NCBI GenBank assembly: GCA_963931865.1
Contig: OZ007511.1
Coordinates: forward strand, 10,158,603 to 10,222,602
Direction: 5' to 3'
Source of the DNA: Axinella damicornis
Lineage: Eukaryota > Porifera > Demospongiae > Axinellida > Axinellidae
DNA length: 64,000 bases
Part shown: positions 1 to 11,700 of the stretch, one piece after another
Numbering within the stretch: position 1 is the stretch's first letter
Layout: each line of letters opens with the position of its first letter
Notes under the pieces: generated by a model
Seen by the model: only the letters and a program-made list of their open reading frames with translations
Database searches by the model: none
Told to the model about the DNA's origin: nothing
Made by a program: the position numbers and the translations under genes

Positions 1-3000
1 AATTAAGACAAATTTCAACCACATATTAACTGCATGTACCGTAGTGTACGTATCAAGTGCCCACCACGTATCAAGCGCCCACCCCCCTCTTCACGTGAAA
101 GTTACTGCACAGGGTCCAAAAGCAGTGTAGTAAGGGCCCACCCATCACAAAAGTTTTGAGCAGCATTTCTTAACCTCTGGGTAAGGTTGTGCATTCAAAA
201 AGGCCGTGAAGTATGAACGTGAAAAATGGACTTATATATTCATAGCCGGTCATTGATATTCACAGCTTACCGCAGCGCTTGTTGTTGATACAGTGCTGAA
301 TGGGCGGGCGGATACTACATGCCTAAGTAGTTCGAGTACGCATCTAGCGCCCATCCCCCTGTTCAGCGGCGTTCTATTGTCCCCAAACCCTGGGCGCTTA
401 ATACGTACTCTACGGTACTTACATGCAAGGTTGGTGCTTTTTTCCTGGTCCTCCATGTTCCACTTTGTCTCTGCACGGAGTAAAAGATAGTTGATTGTTC
501 ACATTACCAAGTATAGTGACAAAAAATGCCTCATCTTTGCGTGAGGTGCTTGATACGTGGTGGGTGCTTGATGATACGTACTCTACGGCATAATTAATAC
601 CTCACCATCAGTTGAGGCACACACTATACTTGATACCTGCATGTGTCTAGATCTAAAATGCAAGTATATCAGTAGCTTACTTGCATGCTACACATTCACC
701 ACAGTCATTTTTCTGAAGACAACCGATACACTGTCCACACCGTGGCCGTCTTTTCCTCTCTGGAATCTTCTTCCCCGAATCCTTCTTAGAAGCCTCTTTC
801 TCTAGAGGCTTTTGTCCTGGAGCCTTAATCTTTGGACCTTTGCTCTCTGGAGCTTTTCTCTCTGAAACGCTGCAATGGCTCTGTATTCTAGCAGGCTGTC
901 CAAGTTGAGGGTAGGTCACTGTAGGATGGCTGTGCTCACCGGGCTGGTGTTGCGGTGTAGCTAGAGTCAGGTCTACCGTTGGTGTATACACTGTGGAAAC
1001 GGCCTCTTGTGCGCTTGAGTCAGGTGGTGAATGCAATGTCCATGCACGGATAAGTGGCCTTTGCTCAATTGAGTCAGCTGGAGTTGGGGGTGATTACATT
1101 GTCCATGCATGCAAATACAGGTATGTAATAGTCATTGACTATAATGCCACGACACATTATGCATGTCCACAATGGTGTTCATGGTGGTATACTCATGATG
1201 TTTGTTTTGTAATGACACTCCCATGATAGGGAATATTATGTCTCCACCAAAATGGTGATGTAAAAATTCATGTAGTTACCTAGTTTAGGGGAAAGGAAGT
1301 TGGGTTTGTAGCTATAGCCTGCATGCAAGTTCAGTGACAAGGTGCTTGCAGTTGTTGTTGTAGGGTTGTTAAGTGTTGTCCACTGAACTCGCTTCTCACA
1401 ATGATGACTCAATGCATATGCCAATGCTTTATTCTCATACACTTTGCACACACTTCAGAGGACTCACAGGAACACATACTCACCACTAGTAGCGCTTTTC
1501 ACGGGTATCTTTGGTGTGTACTTCACCTTCTGACAGACACGGTATCTGTGTTAAATTATGACGTATTGACTTCAAACAAATGATATTCTCCAACTCACAA
1601 TTACTGACACAATGCATCATCAATAAACCTGATTACAATATGCAGACATTTCAGTGGGGTCACACTTACATGCACTGTTTGTAATAACGGTCTGCCCCTC
1701 CAAACTTCTTCTTGCCCCTGAAACAACATTTAATGTAGCAAGACCATTCATGAGGCCGGACTATACTTTGAGAAGTAAAAGGTGCGTGATACTTACAGGC
1801 ATGCTTTGCATTTACCACAGTCCCCTTTCCGCACACACCCAATACACTTTCTGCACTTTATGGACTGTTTAGGTATAGCTGCTGCTGTTGCGTACTTCAG
1901 CTTTTGGCATGCCCGACGTCTGCAAAAGAGTTCAAATTAACAACAATTTCAACCACATTTAAGTCATTGTGCTTACATGCAAGGTTGGTGCTTTTTTCCA
2001 GGTCCTCCACGTTCCACTTTATCTCTGCACGGAGTACAAGATAGTTGAATTGTTCACATTACCAAGTCTAGTGACAAATCGGTGATTCAGTGGCACACTT
2101 GATACCAGCCCGTACCTACACCTAAGAATGCAGGTATATCAAAAGTATAGGGAGCTTACTTGCATACTACACATTCACCACAGTCATCTTTCTGAAGACA
2201 ACCAATACACTGTCCACACCGTGGTCGTCTTTTCTTCTCTGGAATCTTCTTCCCTGAATCCTTCTTAGAAGCCTCTTTCTCTAGAGCCATTCCACCTGGA
2301 GCCTTAATCTTTGGACCTTTGCTCTCTGGAGCTTTACTCTCTGAAAAGTTGCTGCCTAAGCAGTTTGTGTTTGGTCCCTTTAACTGAGCCTTCGGAACTT
2401 TCTTCTCTGGAACCTCACTCCCTAGAACATTCATTCTAGTAGTCTGTCCCAGTGGAGGGTAGGTCACTGTAGGTAGGCTGTGCTCACTGGGCTGGTGTTG
2501 GGGTGTAGCGAGAGTCAGGTCTACCGTTGGTGTATACACTGTGGAAACGGCCTGTTGTGCGCTTTTCCCAATCAAGTCAGCTGGAGTCAAGGGTGAATGC
2601 AATGTCCATGCATGCATAGATTATATACAATCTGTAATGCATGTTTGTAATACATAAGCTGTGTTAATAATATTTACATATACCACATTATCTTATGGGT
2701 GTCATGTGTATGTCACACTTTGGATCATGTGCAATAGTTTCACCACGCCTTTTACACTGCTGCACTTGCTTGATGCTATTCTGTGAGCATCTCCTTCGAT
2801 TGCCATAGTGCCACCGGGTTGCACCACTGAGCTGAAGGGCAGGTTGATTGTGTGGTGGTGGTGGTTGTGGTGGTGGGGGGCGGGTCGGACATTTTCATCG
2901 CTATATAGCTTCCAGATACATAGGGGCAAGGTCCAGCTTGTAATTATCCAATCCATATGGTTGTCATGGGTATATAATTATGTCACACTTCGGAGTATGT

Positions 3001-6000
3001 GCAATAGTAAATCGTTCACCACGCCTTTAGTAGTTGAAGCAAGCAATGGTGGCCACTGGGAAGACGTAAACACTCATGACTCCACAACAAACGTATAATG
3101 TCTTGAGCAGGACTGTGATTATTACTGGAATACTGTATGTACATAACATACCAGAACTGGTGCTCTTGTTTGTTGCAAATATCAGCCTCTGACACTGACG
3201 ATATCTGCATGTAGCAAATATAATATTATAGTGTATACTTAGAATGTAGCGTCGTATGCTCATCGAGCTCTATGCATTGTATAATTTTTCACTTGGAGTA
3301 GATAAAGGTCATTCAACTATCCCTTATACATCACTTATGTGACTCTTTATTACAAGCTACAATTATGTCAATGAAGGCCTGGCTTAGCAGAGAAGACTTT
3401 ACCAGACCACTCCCCTCCAAGAATGGCCTTGGAATGAATTTGAAGCTAGATCTCAGAGTCATCTTCACCACAAAGTACAAGTAGAATGCATAATTATGAT
3501 CACTTACATGCACATGTACATGCCAGGAACAGCACCTCCAATGTGCCTGCAACAGCAGTCATACATGGACAAGATTACAGGTTGTCTTCTCCAGTTCACT
3601 ACATGCAGTGACAAAGATACTAACTTGCATGCTGCACACTGTCCACAGTCATCCTTCCTGGTGCAGCCAATACATTTGCCACAGGGTCCTTGAGGGTTTC
3701 CAGATGCTGTATATATAGTTGTGTTGGTAACAGTTGTGTCATTATTAGCTGATTTCTATAACCAAAACTAAAGTGTCAATGAACAGTGCAGGGGTGGCCC
3801 ATTTTGGGGAAGGGAATGTCTCCGAACATGAACAGGCACATTGATGGGCCATTTGGGCCTCCTAAATACGAAATTAATGAAGTGTGAATGGACACATAAT
3901 CATGCATACCAAGTTTGGCAAACTTTAGCTTCTGGCACTCTCGGTACCTGTAACATTTGTTTGTGCATGTTATGTACACAAGCATCAGGTTCACATTACT
4001 CTATCTGCTGGTGGGTAGCTAGAACCTCAAACACTGTGACTGAAAACAAGTACAATGTAATCATAGGCAATTTAGTCACCTGCATGTTTGGTGGCATTTT
4101 CCAGGTCCCCCAAACTTCGGTTTATCTCTGAAATAACAAATTTACCAGTGAGACAATAACATCCTCATTCTCATTTTCCTCACTCAACGTGGCCAGGGAT
4201 TGAGGCTACCACCACCTCTGGTTTTGCATTACTTGTATAGTATTAGTACTGGGATATGTACACACTGCAAGCCTGCTGAAAAACTAGTGGTATATAGGGT
4301 TGTAAAGCCCATGAAAGATGCTAACTACATAAAAATAGCTAAGTAGATAGAGAGAATTGTTGTGCACCCAGGGTGGGGTTTATTCACAAATATACAGTAT
4401 ACATACGTACGTATGTACGTACCTGCAAAACAACATGTTTGTTTTAACCAAGAGTTTGGTAACCTCAGATTCAGTTCAGTCATAGGTGATCCATGACCAT
4501 GCCTGACCTGTTTGTAGCTACAGATATGAGTCAATGCCGAGTGTCGCTTCCACAGTGCATTGTACTGTCAAACCTTGCAGCTGTGAGTTGTGTTTATCAC
4601 AAGGACAGGTGCATGTTACTTTAACCATTTAGGTGCACTACTACTCTACAATCTATATAGCTATGCGGGCATGTGCATGCACAGTATTTATTCACAGACC
4701 GCTGAGGATGATAATAATACTCTACCATGGACACACGTGGTATTTCCTCACAAAGATTAGTTTATAAATACAAACCACCTCATATAGCCACTTACTTGCA
4801 TCCTGTACATTCTCCACAGTCATCTTTTCGGTGGCAACCAATACACTCTCCACACCGTGATCGCTTTTTGCTCTCTTGAACTTTAACCTCTGGGACATTT
4901 CCACTGGACGGCTTTTGTTTTTTAGGGTGGCTGGCTTCACTCCCATCCTCCCCAGAACTCCGCTTTCTGGAAGGCTGTACAGCCATAGCTACATGCAAGC
5001 GTAGACACATGGTTAACATGTGTGGACTACTTCTGGGATTTATACAAACTTATTTTGAATAATATTATGTGCAAGCACAGGAAAGGGCATTCAAATTTAA
5101 TGCCAGTAACTGACTCTTGAATGGCGAGTGCTACTATCACTAAACACAGGTTGGTTACAGTCCACGCCGCTCTCACTGCAAAACTATGAATCAGCTGCAG
5201 AAAACTAGTAGTTACATTCAATGGAGCAAGCAGATGGATACAGTAAGCATGCACGAAGATACATCATTCTAGAGTGGCTATAGTCACTCCTCAGAATACT
5301 GTTCAGCTCCAATCTTTTCCACAGGGAGACACTTCATTTCTGGCTCCTCTACCATAATGGGGTTTTTTCAGTAAGAGCTTATTCACTGGAACTGGACTAT
5401 AGCTACTGGGCTAACCAATCACATGTGTATTACAGTGATGAAGTGAATATACAACATGTCAAGCCAGTGCACACTTGTCATCATATATATATATACCCTC
5501 TTCTTCCTAGCCTCGTTCCCAGGCCTCCGCCCAGATTTTATCTCACAGCCGTGGAGAAAAATCTTTTTCTCCACGGCTGCGAGATAAAATCTGGGCAGAG
5601 ACCGGGGAACGGAGCTACTTCTTCCCAGGTAAGTCAGGTTGTCATGCAAGCATGATAATATTATTTTCCAATCCTCCCCATGATCAGTCTCTGTACGTTT
5701 TATAGACAACCTACCTTCCATGCTTTCCGCCAGGTACTGGAGTGAAGGCTCCTCTCTTAAAGCCTCCAGAAACACATGAAATGTGCTTGGCTTGGTTCGA
5801 ATCTGTCCTTCAATAGCACTCAACAGTATAACACTCTTCTCCAAGCTGGTAAGGGCAGGTGTAATGCTCACTTGCTGTAGCACTGCATGCTCAATGATGC
5901 CTAGTGAAAACAGCCTTGCAGCCAGAGGGAGAGGGTCTTGAATGGCGTACATCATTGCACAATAATGTGCTTGGAAGTTGGAGTACTCGGGAGTTTCCTG

Positions 6001-6021
6001 ATGCTCTTGGTTAGTTGCCAT
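1..6021 (-). CDS. CARD - multi-CXXC zinc finger protein, copy B (3' end beyond left edge)
   Basis: This tandem paralogue of copy A has 14 visible exons: 6021-5715, 4988-4796, 4127-4080, 3947-3910, 3706-3625, 3546-3508, 3204-3152, 2580-2160, 2024-1977, 1919-1797, 1717-1670, 1545-1484, 1077-681, 470-423. All junctions are GT-AG and in phase, and most exons match the copy A exons in length to the base. The layout is CARD, CXXC-1, CXXC-2, one complete cassette (A and B fingers), then the start of a second cassette whose A finger is cut by the window edge. The next exon should lie just left of position 1, because bases 1-38 match the copy A intron next to that exon. The Death-domain end is not visible here. 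The upstream region (6.0-8.1 kb) is also shared with copy A. Confidence 0.8.
39..415. mobile_element. Non-autonomous DNA transposon with CCGTAG ends and TA target duplication
   Basis: The left end reads CCGTAGTGTACGTATCAAGT and the right end is the near inverted match TTAATACGTACTCTACGG. TA dinucleotides flank it at 37-38 and 416-417. The paralogous intron in copy A (about 11090-11110) is the empty site with a single TA. The insertion is therefore younger than the gene duplication. TA duplication fits Tc1/mariner-type transposition. No coding sequence is visible inside. Confidence 0.85.
423..1077 (-). CDS. Exons 13-14 of copy B: start of cassette 2 (A-type CXXC finger, cut by window)
   Basis: The exons are 1077-681 and 470-423. 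The linker exon is the shortest of its class (397 nt) and lacks the Arg/Asn/Glu-rich stretch. Finger A reads CGQCIGCLQKNDCGECVAC and DKVEHGGPGKKHQPC. The closing exon must lie beyond position 1. The intron after exon 14 has been enlarged by a 377-bp element (39-415). Confidence 0.8.
525..595. repeat. Remnant of CCGTAG-type element in cassette intron
   Basis: The sequence carries GTGGTGGGTGCTTGATGAT and GTACTCTACGG, matching one end of the element at 39-415. Related remnants lie at the same place in copy A introns (about 11213-11285 and 16031-16104). Cassette duplication copied this fragment along with the exons. Confidence 0.55.
1484..2580 (-). CDS. Exons 8-12 of copy B: cassette 1 (A-type and B-type CXXC fingers)
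   Basis: The exons are 2580-2160, 2024-1977, 1919-1797, 1717-1670 and 1545-1484. The cassette is the same as in copy A. The linker is Thr/Pro/Lys-rich (VDLTLATPQHQP, KAPESKGPKIKAPG). Finger A reads CGQCIGCLQKDDCGECVVC. Finger B reads CRKCIGCVRKGDCGKCKAC and KKKFGGADRYYKQC. Fingers A and B share the 123-nt exon, so they cannot be separated by exon loss without a frame effect. Confidence 0.85.
3152..3706 (-). CDS. Exons 5-7 of copy B: degenerate CXXC finger 2
   Basis: The exons are 3706-3625, 3546-3508 and 3204-3152. They read CGKCIGCTRKDDCGQCAAC, KHIGGAVPGMYMC and YRQCQRLIFATNKSTSSG. KFGG is missing, as in copy A, so the loss came before the gene duplication. Confidence 0.75.
3910..4988 (-). 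CDS. Exons 2-4 of copy B: CXXC zinc finger 1
   Basis: The exons are 4988-4796, 4127-4080 and 3947-3910. They read RCGECIGCHRKDDCGECTGC, DKPKFGGPGKCHQTC and YRECQKLKFAKL. All eight cysteines and KFGG are present, so this is a canonical CXXC finger. The preceding linker is basic (SRKRSSGEDG, KKQKPSSG) and could serve as a nuclear localisation signal or a DNA-backbone contact; that is inference. Confidence 0.85.
5508..5617. mobile_element. Foldback element, TAGCCTCGTTCCCAGGC family
   Basis: The ends are inverted, and the inner stem (CCCAGATTTTATCTC, GCCGTGGAGAAAAA) pairs almost perfectly around the centre. It lies in intron 1 of copy B. The orthologous element sits at 19713-19822 in copy A. Confidence 0.8.
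5715..6021 (-). CDS. Exon 1 of copy B: CARD-like death-fold domain
   Basis: It is the same 307-nt exon as in copy A, with ATG at 6021-6019 and a GTAGGT donor in phase 1. Differences are scattered substitutions (for example CAMMYAIQDP against CELMYAIEDP) with no frame break, as expected if both copies have been kept as coding sequence. The 3' flanking intron carries a foldback element at 5508-5617 that copy A also has, so that insertion predates the gene duplication. Confidence 0.75.
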
Positions 6022-6681
6022 TTATTCAATGAGAGATCAAACATCAGGTGAAGCCTAAGTGAAGGTACAAATTAAACAGTCATCTGCAATAATTTAGTTT
6101 CATTAACAATACAGGTACACCTATATAGCCTCGGTCTCAGCCTCAGTCTCAGCAGAATCTAGATGATTGCATGTAGTCTAGTGTACGGTAATGTTGAACC
6201 ATCCATGTTACACATTGACACCAGATTAGCTAGGCAGGATTTCAACCAGAAGGTGTATTTCTTTAACTATAAGCGCCTTCTGACCAACTGAAGCTCATGC
6301 AGCAGCCTAAATTTCCTACAGTAGCATACACTAAGAGCAGTATGCTTAACCCTCCTCGTCACTTGAAAGTCCCTTTTCTATTAATATCATAATCATCGTT
6401 TTGCCCCACTCACACAAGTATGCAGTGTACATAGCTAGTACATGAATACGTTCCAAATAGCACATGAATACAGTATACCAGAGCTGTACCCATGTACCCG
6501 TGCATGTGAATATTGCACCAGGTCGGTATGTTGACATCAATAATTATGGTCCTGCAGTCTGGATAGCAAGGGGACTCTGAATGCATACGATAACTTGCCA
6601 GATCCTATCATTGGTGCATGTGAAACTGCAGAATTGCAACCCAAACTATCAACTGTCAACCTACGCTATTGAGGATACCCA

Positions 6682-6770
6682 TAGCCTCGTTCCCAGGCTC
6701 CTCCCCAGCTTTTGTCGCATACTGTACAGTATGCGACAAAAAGCTGGGGAGGAGCCTGGGAACGAGGCTA
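6682..6770. mobile_element. Foldback element, TAGCCTCGTTCCCAGGC family
   Basis: It is an almost perfect hairpin with ends TAGCCTCGTTCCCAGGC and their complement. It is flanked by an 8-bp direct repeat GATACCCA (6674-6681 and 6771-6778). The same insertion is present upstream of copy A at 20873-20962, so it predates the duplication. Confidence 0.85.
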
Positions 6771-7094
6771 GATACCCAAGTGTAGTACAGTATTTGCTGC
6801 ATACCCTACAGGTTCAATGGTATATGTGATGAATGCCACTGATGATCATGCAACAAACTAGTTTTCATGCCGGCTATACATCATGACTCACCCTCGGGTC
6901 TGCAGCTCTTGGGATCAATGTGATGTATAATAGCCCTTGCACTCAAGCAATGGCTATGTAGTACTACTGGAACCTATAGCGTATGATATATCTCCCGGGA
7001 CTGGAACTCTTGCTGTTACGAAACCTGGGGAAACAGAGGTTGTGTTAGCTATTATTAGTCTGCTTTACTATTTTTATTTTCTGGGGGACCAGAT

Positions 7095-7126
7095 CATAGA
7101 TAATAGAGCGTACTCTATTATCTATG
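7095..7126. mobile_element. 32-bp micro-palindrome with 7-bp target duplication
   Basis: A 32-bp hairpin begins CATAGATAATAGAG and ends with the complement, and is flanked by ACCAGAT on both sides (7088-7094 and 7127-7133). The paralogous site near 21269-21278 has one ACCAGAT and no hairpin, so it is a clean empty site. Confidence 0.75.
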
Positions 7127-7402
7127 ACCAGATGAAGTAGCTAACTTTGCTGAACACCATACAAGGTATACGTATACAACCTGCCATGCTTTGGTACCAC
7201 AGTGGAGGCAGGCGTTATACGTTTCTGCTCTGTCCACGGTGCAATTAAGTACCACTGACCCGCTGTACCCAAGTAGCTATATTAGACACCGAGACAAACG
7301 CTATTATGAACTAAGATAAACCTACCTGAAGGCTAAAGTTGGTTTCTAAATCACGATTCACGTATAGATCCCGTCGCCCTGAATCCGAGTTGGGGACAGC
7401 GA

Positions 7403-7625
7403 AGCGACGCCGCCTACTCCACTCAATTTTCGAGCGCTACCTGCATGGGAGGAGCATCTCTAATCCAGACTCCACCTCTTCCGCAATGTAATTCTCTATG
7501 TCTCTCGGGGCCCCAAATCCACAGAGACATAGAGAATTACATTGCGGAAGAGGTGGAGTCTGGATTAGAGATGCTCCTCCCATGCAGGTAGCGCTCGAAA
7601 ATTGAGTGGAGTAGGCGGCGTCGCT
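7403..7625. repeat. Large palindrome with 103-bp arms
   Basis: The arms at 7403-7505 and 7523-7625 are inverted copies with a 17-bp spacer, and I found no mismatch by eye. The copy A flank (about 21538-21666) has a diverged version of the left arm only. Confidence 0.85.
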
Positions 7626-7870
7626 GTTTGGCATAAAATTTTGCCATTATACAGCAAGACAAAAATACTTATTTTATGCCATGTTCTGCACGACCCGCTG
7701 CAACTTTGAATGTGAATGCCAAAGGTACTTGAACTAGCTTCAACTTGCAATAATTCATTCACCAAGGGATGAAATGGAATTTGCTATGAGCAGAAGGTAC
7801 AAGCCGCTAGATTGGCTATAGTAACTCGTGTGCATCCAGGATCTGATCGATGGGTATATAGCACGCGTAC

Positions 7871-7897
7871 CATAGATAACATACTATATTATCTATG
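7871..7897. repeat. 27-bp micro-palindrome related to the CATAGAT family
   Basis: The ends are CATAGATAA and its complement TTATCTATG. The paralogous site in the copy A flank (about 24590-24600) lacks it together with some adjacent bases. No exact target duplication is visible. Confidence 0.55.
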
Positions 7898-8493
7898 GTA
7901 GCACCTACCCTATTCCCCTTGCACTGGAACGTGGGTGCAGGTTGGGTAGCCACTAAGAGACTTATGCTGTAGATTCATTATCTGTTTGTTCATCACGAAG
8001 ATTCAGAATGATTTAGCTATATCTGAGCACTGGCTTGCTCTCACGAAAGCTCTTTATAGCCTGAACCTGTTTCCAGTGTCCCCGACCCTTATTGAGTGTG
8101 CAACCTTAGCACTTATGAATAGCTGCAGGGCCGTAGGAGCCACAACAACATCACTTTCATCATAGGGCTCACTTTTAGCTCTTGTCCGCAAACTGGTAAG
8201 AGCGGTGAGCTTAGTCTCTTTCCCAGGGTCTGGGAATGAGACTACAGCGAGCTATGATTCTGGTAGGTTTCCAGGCACTATACTAGGCATATAACTTACT
8301 CTTGGAAATCACATAGCTATACACCAAAATTAATGATATACGTACATACACGACTGCAATTCGAAAATTTTGTGTACAAAGCAGGAATACCATAGGGGGA
8401 AGGAGGTTCAAGCAGCTAGCTAATTAGCCAATAATATAGCTACACAACATCCCTAGTGGCTTGTATTAAAAATTTTTTCTATAGTTGTTTCAG

Positions 8494-8793
8494 TCACGTA
8501 ATAGGTGGGGATTTAACAGCTTCAATCTCTTTGGCAAGAGAATCAAGATTGGAATCTTTCAGAACTTGGACCAGCGTCCTCCAAGTTGCCGGCTGTTCGC
8601 CCTCCCCACATAACCAGAATTGCCATGTTGATCTCCTTGGCTCTGGAATTGTCATCAACAATAGTCTCTCCCTGTCTATCGTTCAGAAGCAAAGTGCCAA
8701 ACGTTCCATAGTTTGTACCGATCATCTGAGGGATGTTCATCATTCCACTCCTGCTTGGAAACCTGAACAGTTCGGGCAGTGTTGGTCGGGTGT
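8494..8793 (-). CDS. Exon 23 of copy A: terminal Death-domain exon, frameshifted
   Basis: After an acceptor at 8794 the phase-1 frame reads PTLPELFRFPSRSG, then IPQMIGTNYGTFGTLLLND and EINMAILVMW. This is the first half of a Death domain. Beyond that Trp the frame is lost. The second half (PATWRTLVQVLKDSNL, then LAKEIEAVKSPPIT and stop TGA 8496-8494) is intact in another frame. The intact Death domain at the right edge of the window has 8 more nucleotides at this point, so an 8-nt deletion explains the break. As read, the protein would stop about 20 codons after the break. A sequencing or assembly error cannot be excluded. Confidence 0.7.
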
Positions 8794-11700
8794 CTGTTTA
8801 ACAAAATATGAATGCATGATAGAGTGGTACTGAGCATGTAAGTTTAGCTTCAATGTTAGCAGAGCTGCCAACTGATGTTAGCATGTATTTTTTAACAACA
8901 AAAAATTTCTGTCTAGCTATAATAGAAATACAAAGTTCAATACTGTTTGTACAAGTAATCATATAGCGTTTTAATTCACTGTACTAAAGCTGTATAGTAA
9001 GAATGCAGATTTAGACTGAAATTGCACGGCTACTGACCAATGAAATGCGTATTTCACTTTTTGCGCGGCCTAGCAGTGCAAAAAGTGAAATACGCGTCTC
9101 ATTGGTCAATAATGGCGCTCTCTGGCTAATCAGGCACGTAGCAACGACGGTTGTAAACAGACGAGACCATGAAACAGAGAAAGAAGGCAGCTTACCTTGT
9201 TACTCGCAGCGAGTTGTTCTTTGCGTCTACCATGGTGTTTCTTATCGAACAAGAGTCAGCGAATTCTACAGCGCCCTGGCACGCTATCTGGCGACGAAAA
9301 CACAATTTGAGACCGACATGATTGCCACACCTACCACTCCTCCCACTACCCGGCGCTATGTACACCGCTTACCGTAAGCACCTCCGGATCCGTTCCACAG
9401 TAGCGTCTTCGATCGAAGTCGTGCATTCGTAGATTCTGGCTGATTCTGTCATGACATTGTCTTCTTGTGCCTACTCTATTTATCTTAATTTGTTTGAAGA
9501 GAGCCATCTAGCTATATGATTAACATGTGATAGCATGGCTTGCAGTGCAATTTTGGGATAAATTGCACTCATAATGCATTCAGGAAGGCAAATTGCACTT
9601 GGCTTCGCCTCGTGCAATTTATCGCCTTCCGGAATGCATTACTCGTGCAATTTATCCCAAATTGCACTGCAAGCCATGCTATTACATATAATTGCTTCCC
9701 AGGCCTATTCTAAGTGTACAACTGTCGACAATAGGTAAAAAAAAGTGGACGGTTGGCAAGTATGTTACGTACTATATTATATCCTTTGTATATACACACA
9801 TTTCGGTGTCACACACTATATATATATATATATAGGGACATGCATGCTTATGCAACCATGCGTGTTGCATAAGCATGGTAACCATGCGTGTCAACATTGC
9901 CTACAAGTCAGGGGTTAAGGTTACGATGTACTATTCAACTAAACTTTTTACTGGTAACTTTGCTGCTTTATATCTCAGGAACTATAATCTGAAACAAGTT
10001 GCATTCCAACATTACAACACCAAATGAAACTCTGGGAACAGAAAAGTAAAATGCCCCAGGTTATTTTGACCTAGGCAATTAGACTCACTGCTCAAGCACT
10101 TTGCATCAAATTTCTGAGAGGCAGAGGGGAGCCCAACCCTCAAAAATTCTCTGGCACTACTACGCAGTATTTGCTAGGTCGTGATGAAGAGATATTCGGT
10201 GATCTGTGTATTATTTTTAGCCACAAAAACTTACCTGATCATCCAAGAAGAACATGCTCAAGGCATGCATTTTGTGCCCAAATTTCGTGATTTCTTTCCA
10301 TGCCGCCCTGCAAAATACACCAGGCTACCCGCGCAACAAGTCAAAACACGTGAGAACAATTTCCCTTCGTAAAATTTGACGCAAAGTATAAGGCCTCATT
10401 ACATTAGTCTGTGGTTAATTGAGTTTGTAACATGTTAACATGTACCGCTTCCACTATGAATAATGTTATCTCATTGTTTTAACCCTGGCAGCTGCCTCCA
10501 ACTTGTACACCGTAACTTTAAGGCACCTGTTTTGTAGCCTCGCTCCCAGGCCCACACGCGAAACACGTTTCGCGTGTGGGCCTGGGAACGAGGCTACCTG
10601 TTTTGGGTGATAGAACAGCTGCAATGTTCACAGGAACACGTACTCACCACTAGTAGTGCTTTTCACTGGTATCTTTGGTGTGTACTTCACCTTCTGACAG
10701 ACACGGCATCTGTGTTAAATTATGATGTATTGTTGATGCACACTTCCAACAAATGATGTTCTCCAACTCACAATGCATTATCAATGAACAGACATTTCAC
10801 ACTTACATGCACTGTTTGTAATAATGGTGCGCCCCTCCAAACTTCTTCTTGCCCCTGAAACAGTATTCAATATAGCAAGATCATTCATGAGGCCGGACTA
10901 TACTAAAAGGCGTGTGATACTTACAGGCACGCTTTGCATTTACCACAGTCCTCTTTCCGCACACACCCAATACACTTTCTGCACTTCAAGGAATGTTTAG
11001 GTATAGCTGCAGCTTTTGCATATTTCAGCTTTTGGCATGCCCGACGTCTGCAAAAGAGTTCAAATTAACACAAATTTCAACCACATATTAACTGCATGTA
11101 CTTACATGCAAGGTTGGTGCTTTTTCCCTGGTCCTCCACGTTCCACTTTGTCTCTGCACAGAGTAAAAGATAGTTGAATTGTTCACATTACCAAGTATAG
11201 AGACAAATATGCTTCATCTTTCGCGTGAAGAGGGGGGTGGATGCTTGATACGTGGTGGGCACTTGATACGTACTCTATACGGCATATACCTTACCATTAG
11301 TTGAGGCATACACAATTGCCACACACTATAGCTATACTTGGACAGACTTGATACCTGTATCTAGATCTAAAATGCAAGTATATCAGGGAGCTTACTTGCG
11401 GCATGCTACGCATTCACCACAGTCATCTTTCTGAAGACAACCGATACACTGTCCACACCGTGGTCGTCTTTTGCTCTCTGGAATCTTCTTCCCTGAATCC
11501 TTCTTAGAAGCCTCTTTCTCTCCTGGAGCCTTAATCTTTGGACCTTTGCTCTCTGGAGCTTTTCTCTCTGAAACGCTGATGTCTAAAAATTTGATGTTTG
11601 GCTGATTTCTTTGATTCTTGCTCTCTCGATTAGATTCAGATTTGTGCTCCAGTTGACTTTGTATTCTAGTAGGCTGTCCCGGTGGAGGGTAGGTCGCTGC

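Larger units (their letters stand above)
6022..8493. other. Intergenic region between copy B start and copy A end
   Basis: No convincing gene is visible. Bases 6022-8130 match the region upstream of copy A (20202-21700 plus 24446-24830), so this is the duplicated 5' flank and probably holds the promoter. It contains a foldback element, two micro-palindromes and a large palindrome, listed separately. Bases 8130-8493 lie just past the copy A stop codon and would hold its 3' UTR. I see no AATAAA there. Confidence 0.6.
8794..10647. other. Intron 22 of copy A, filled with repeats
   Basis: This is the long intron between the last CXXC exon and the Death-domain exon. It contains a dispersed repeat (about 9000-9700) also found at 36650-37190, a small hairpin (9035-9107), a foldback (9525-9687), a short TA run (about 9822-9834) and a TAGCCTCG foldback (10535-10596). 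No exon is recognised in 9700-10530. Confidence 0.55.

Noticed and set aside
250..456. Read-through of copy B exon 14 into the next bases
   Set aside because: The frame continues past a good GTAAGT donor into the inserted CCGTAG element. Copy A shows that splicing occurs here.
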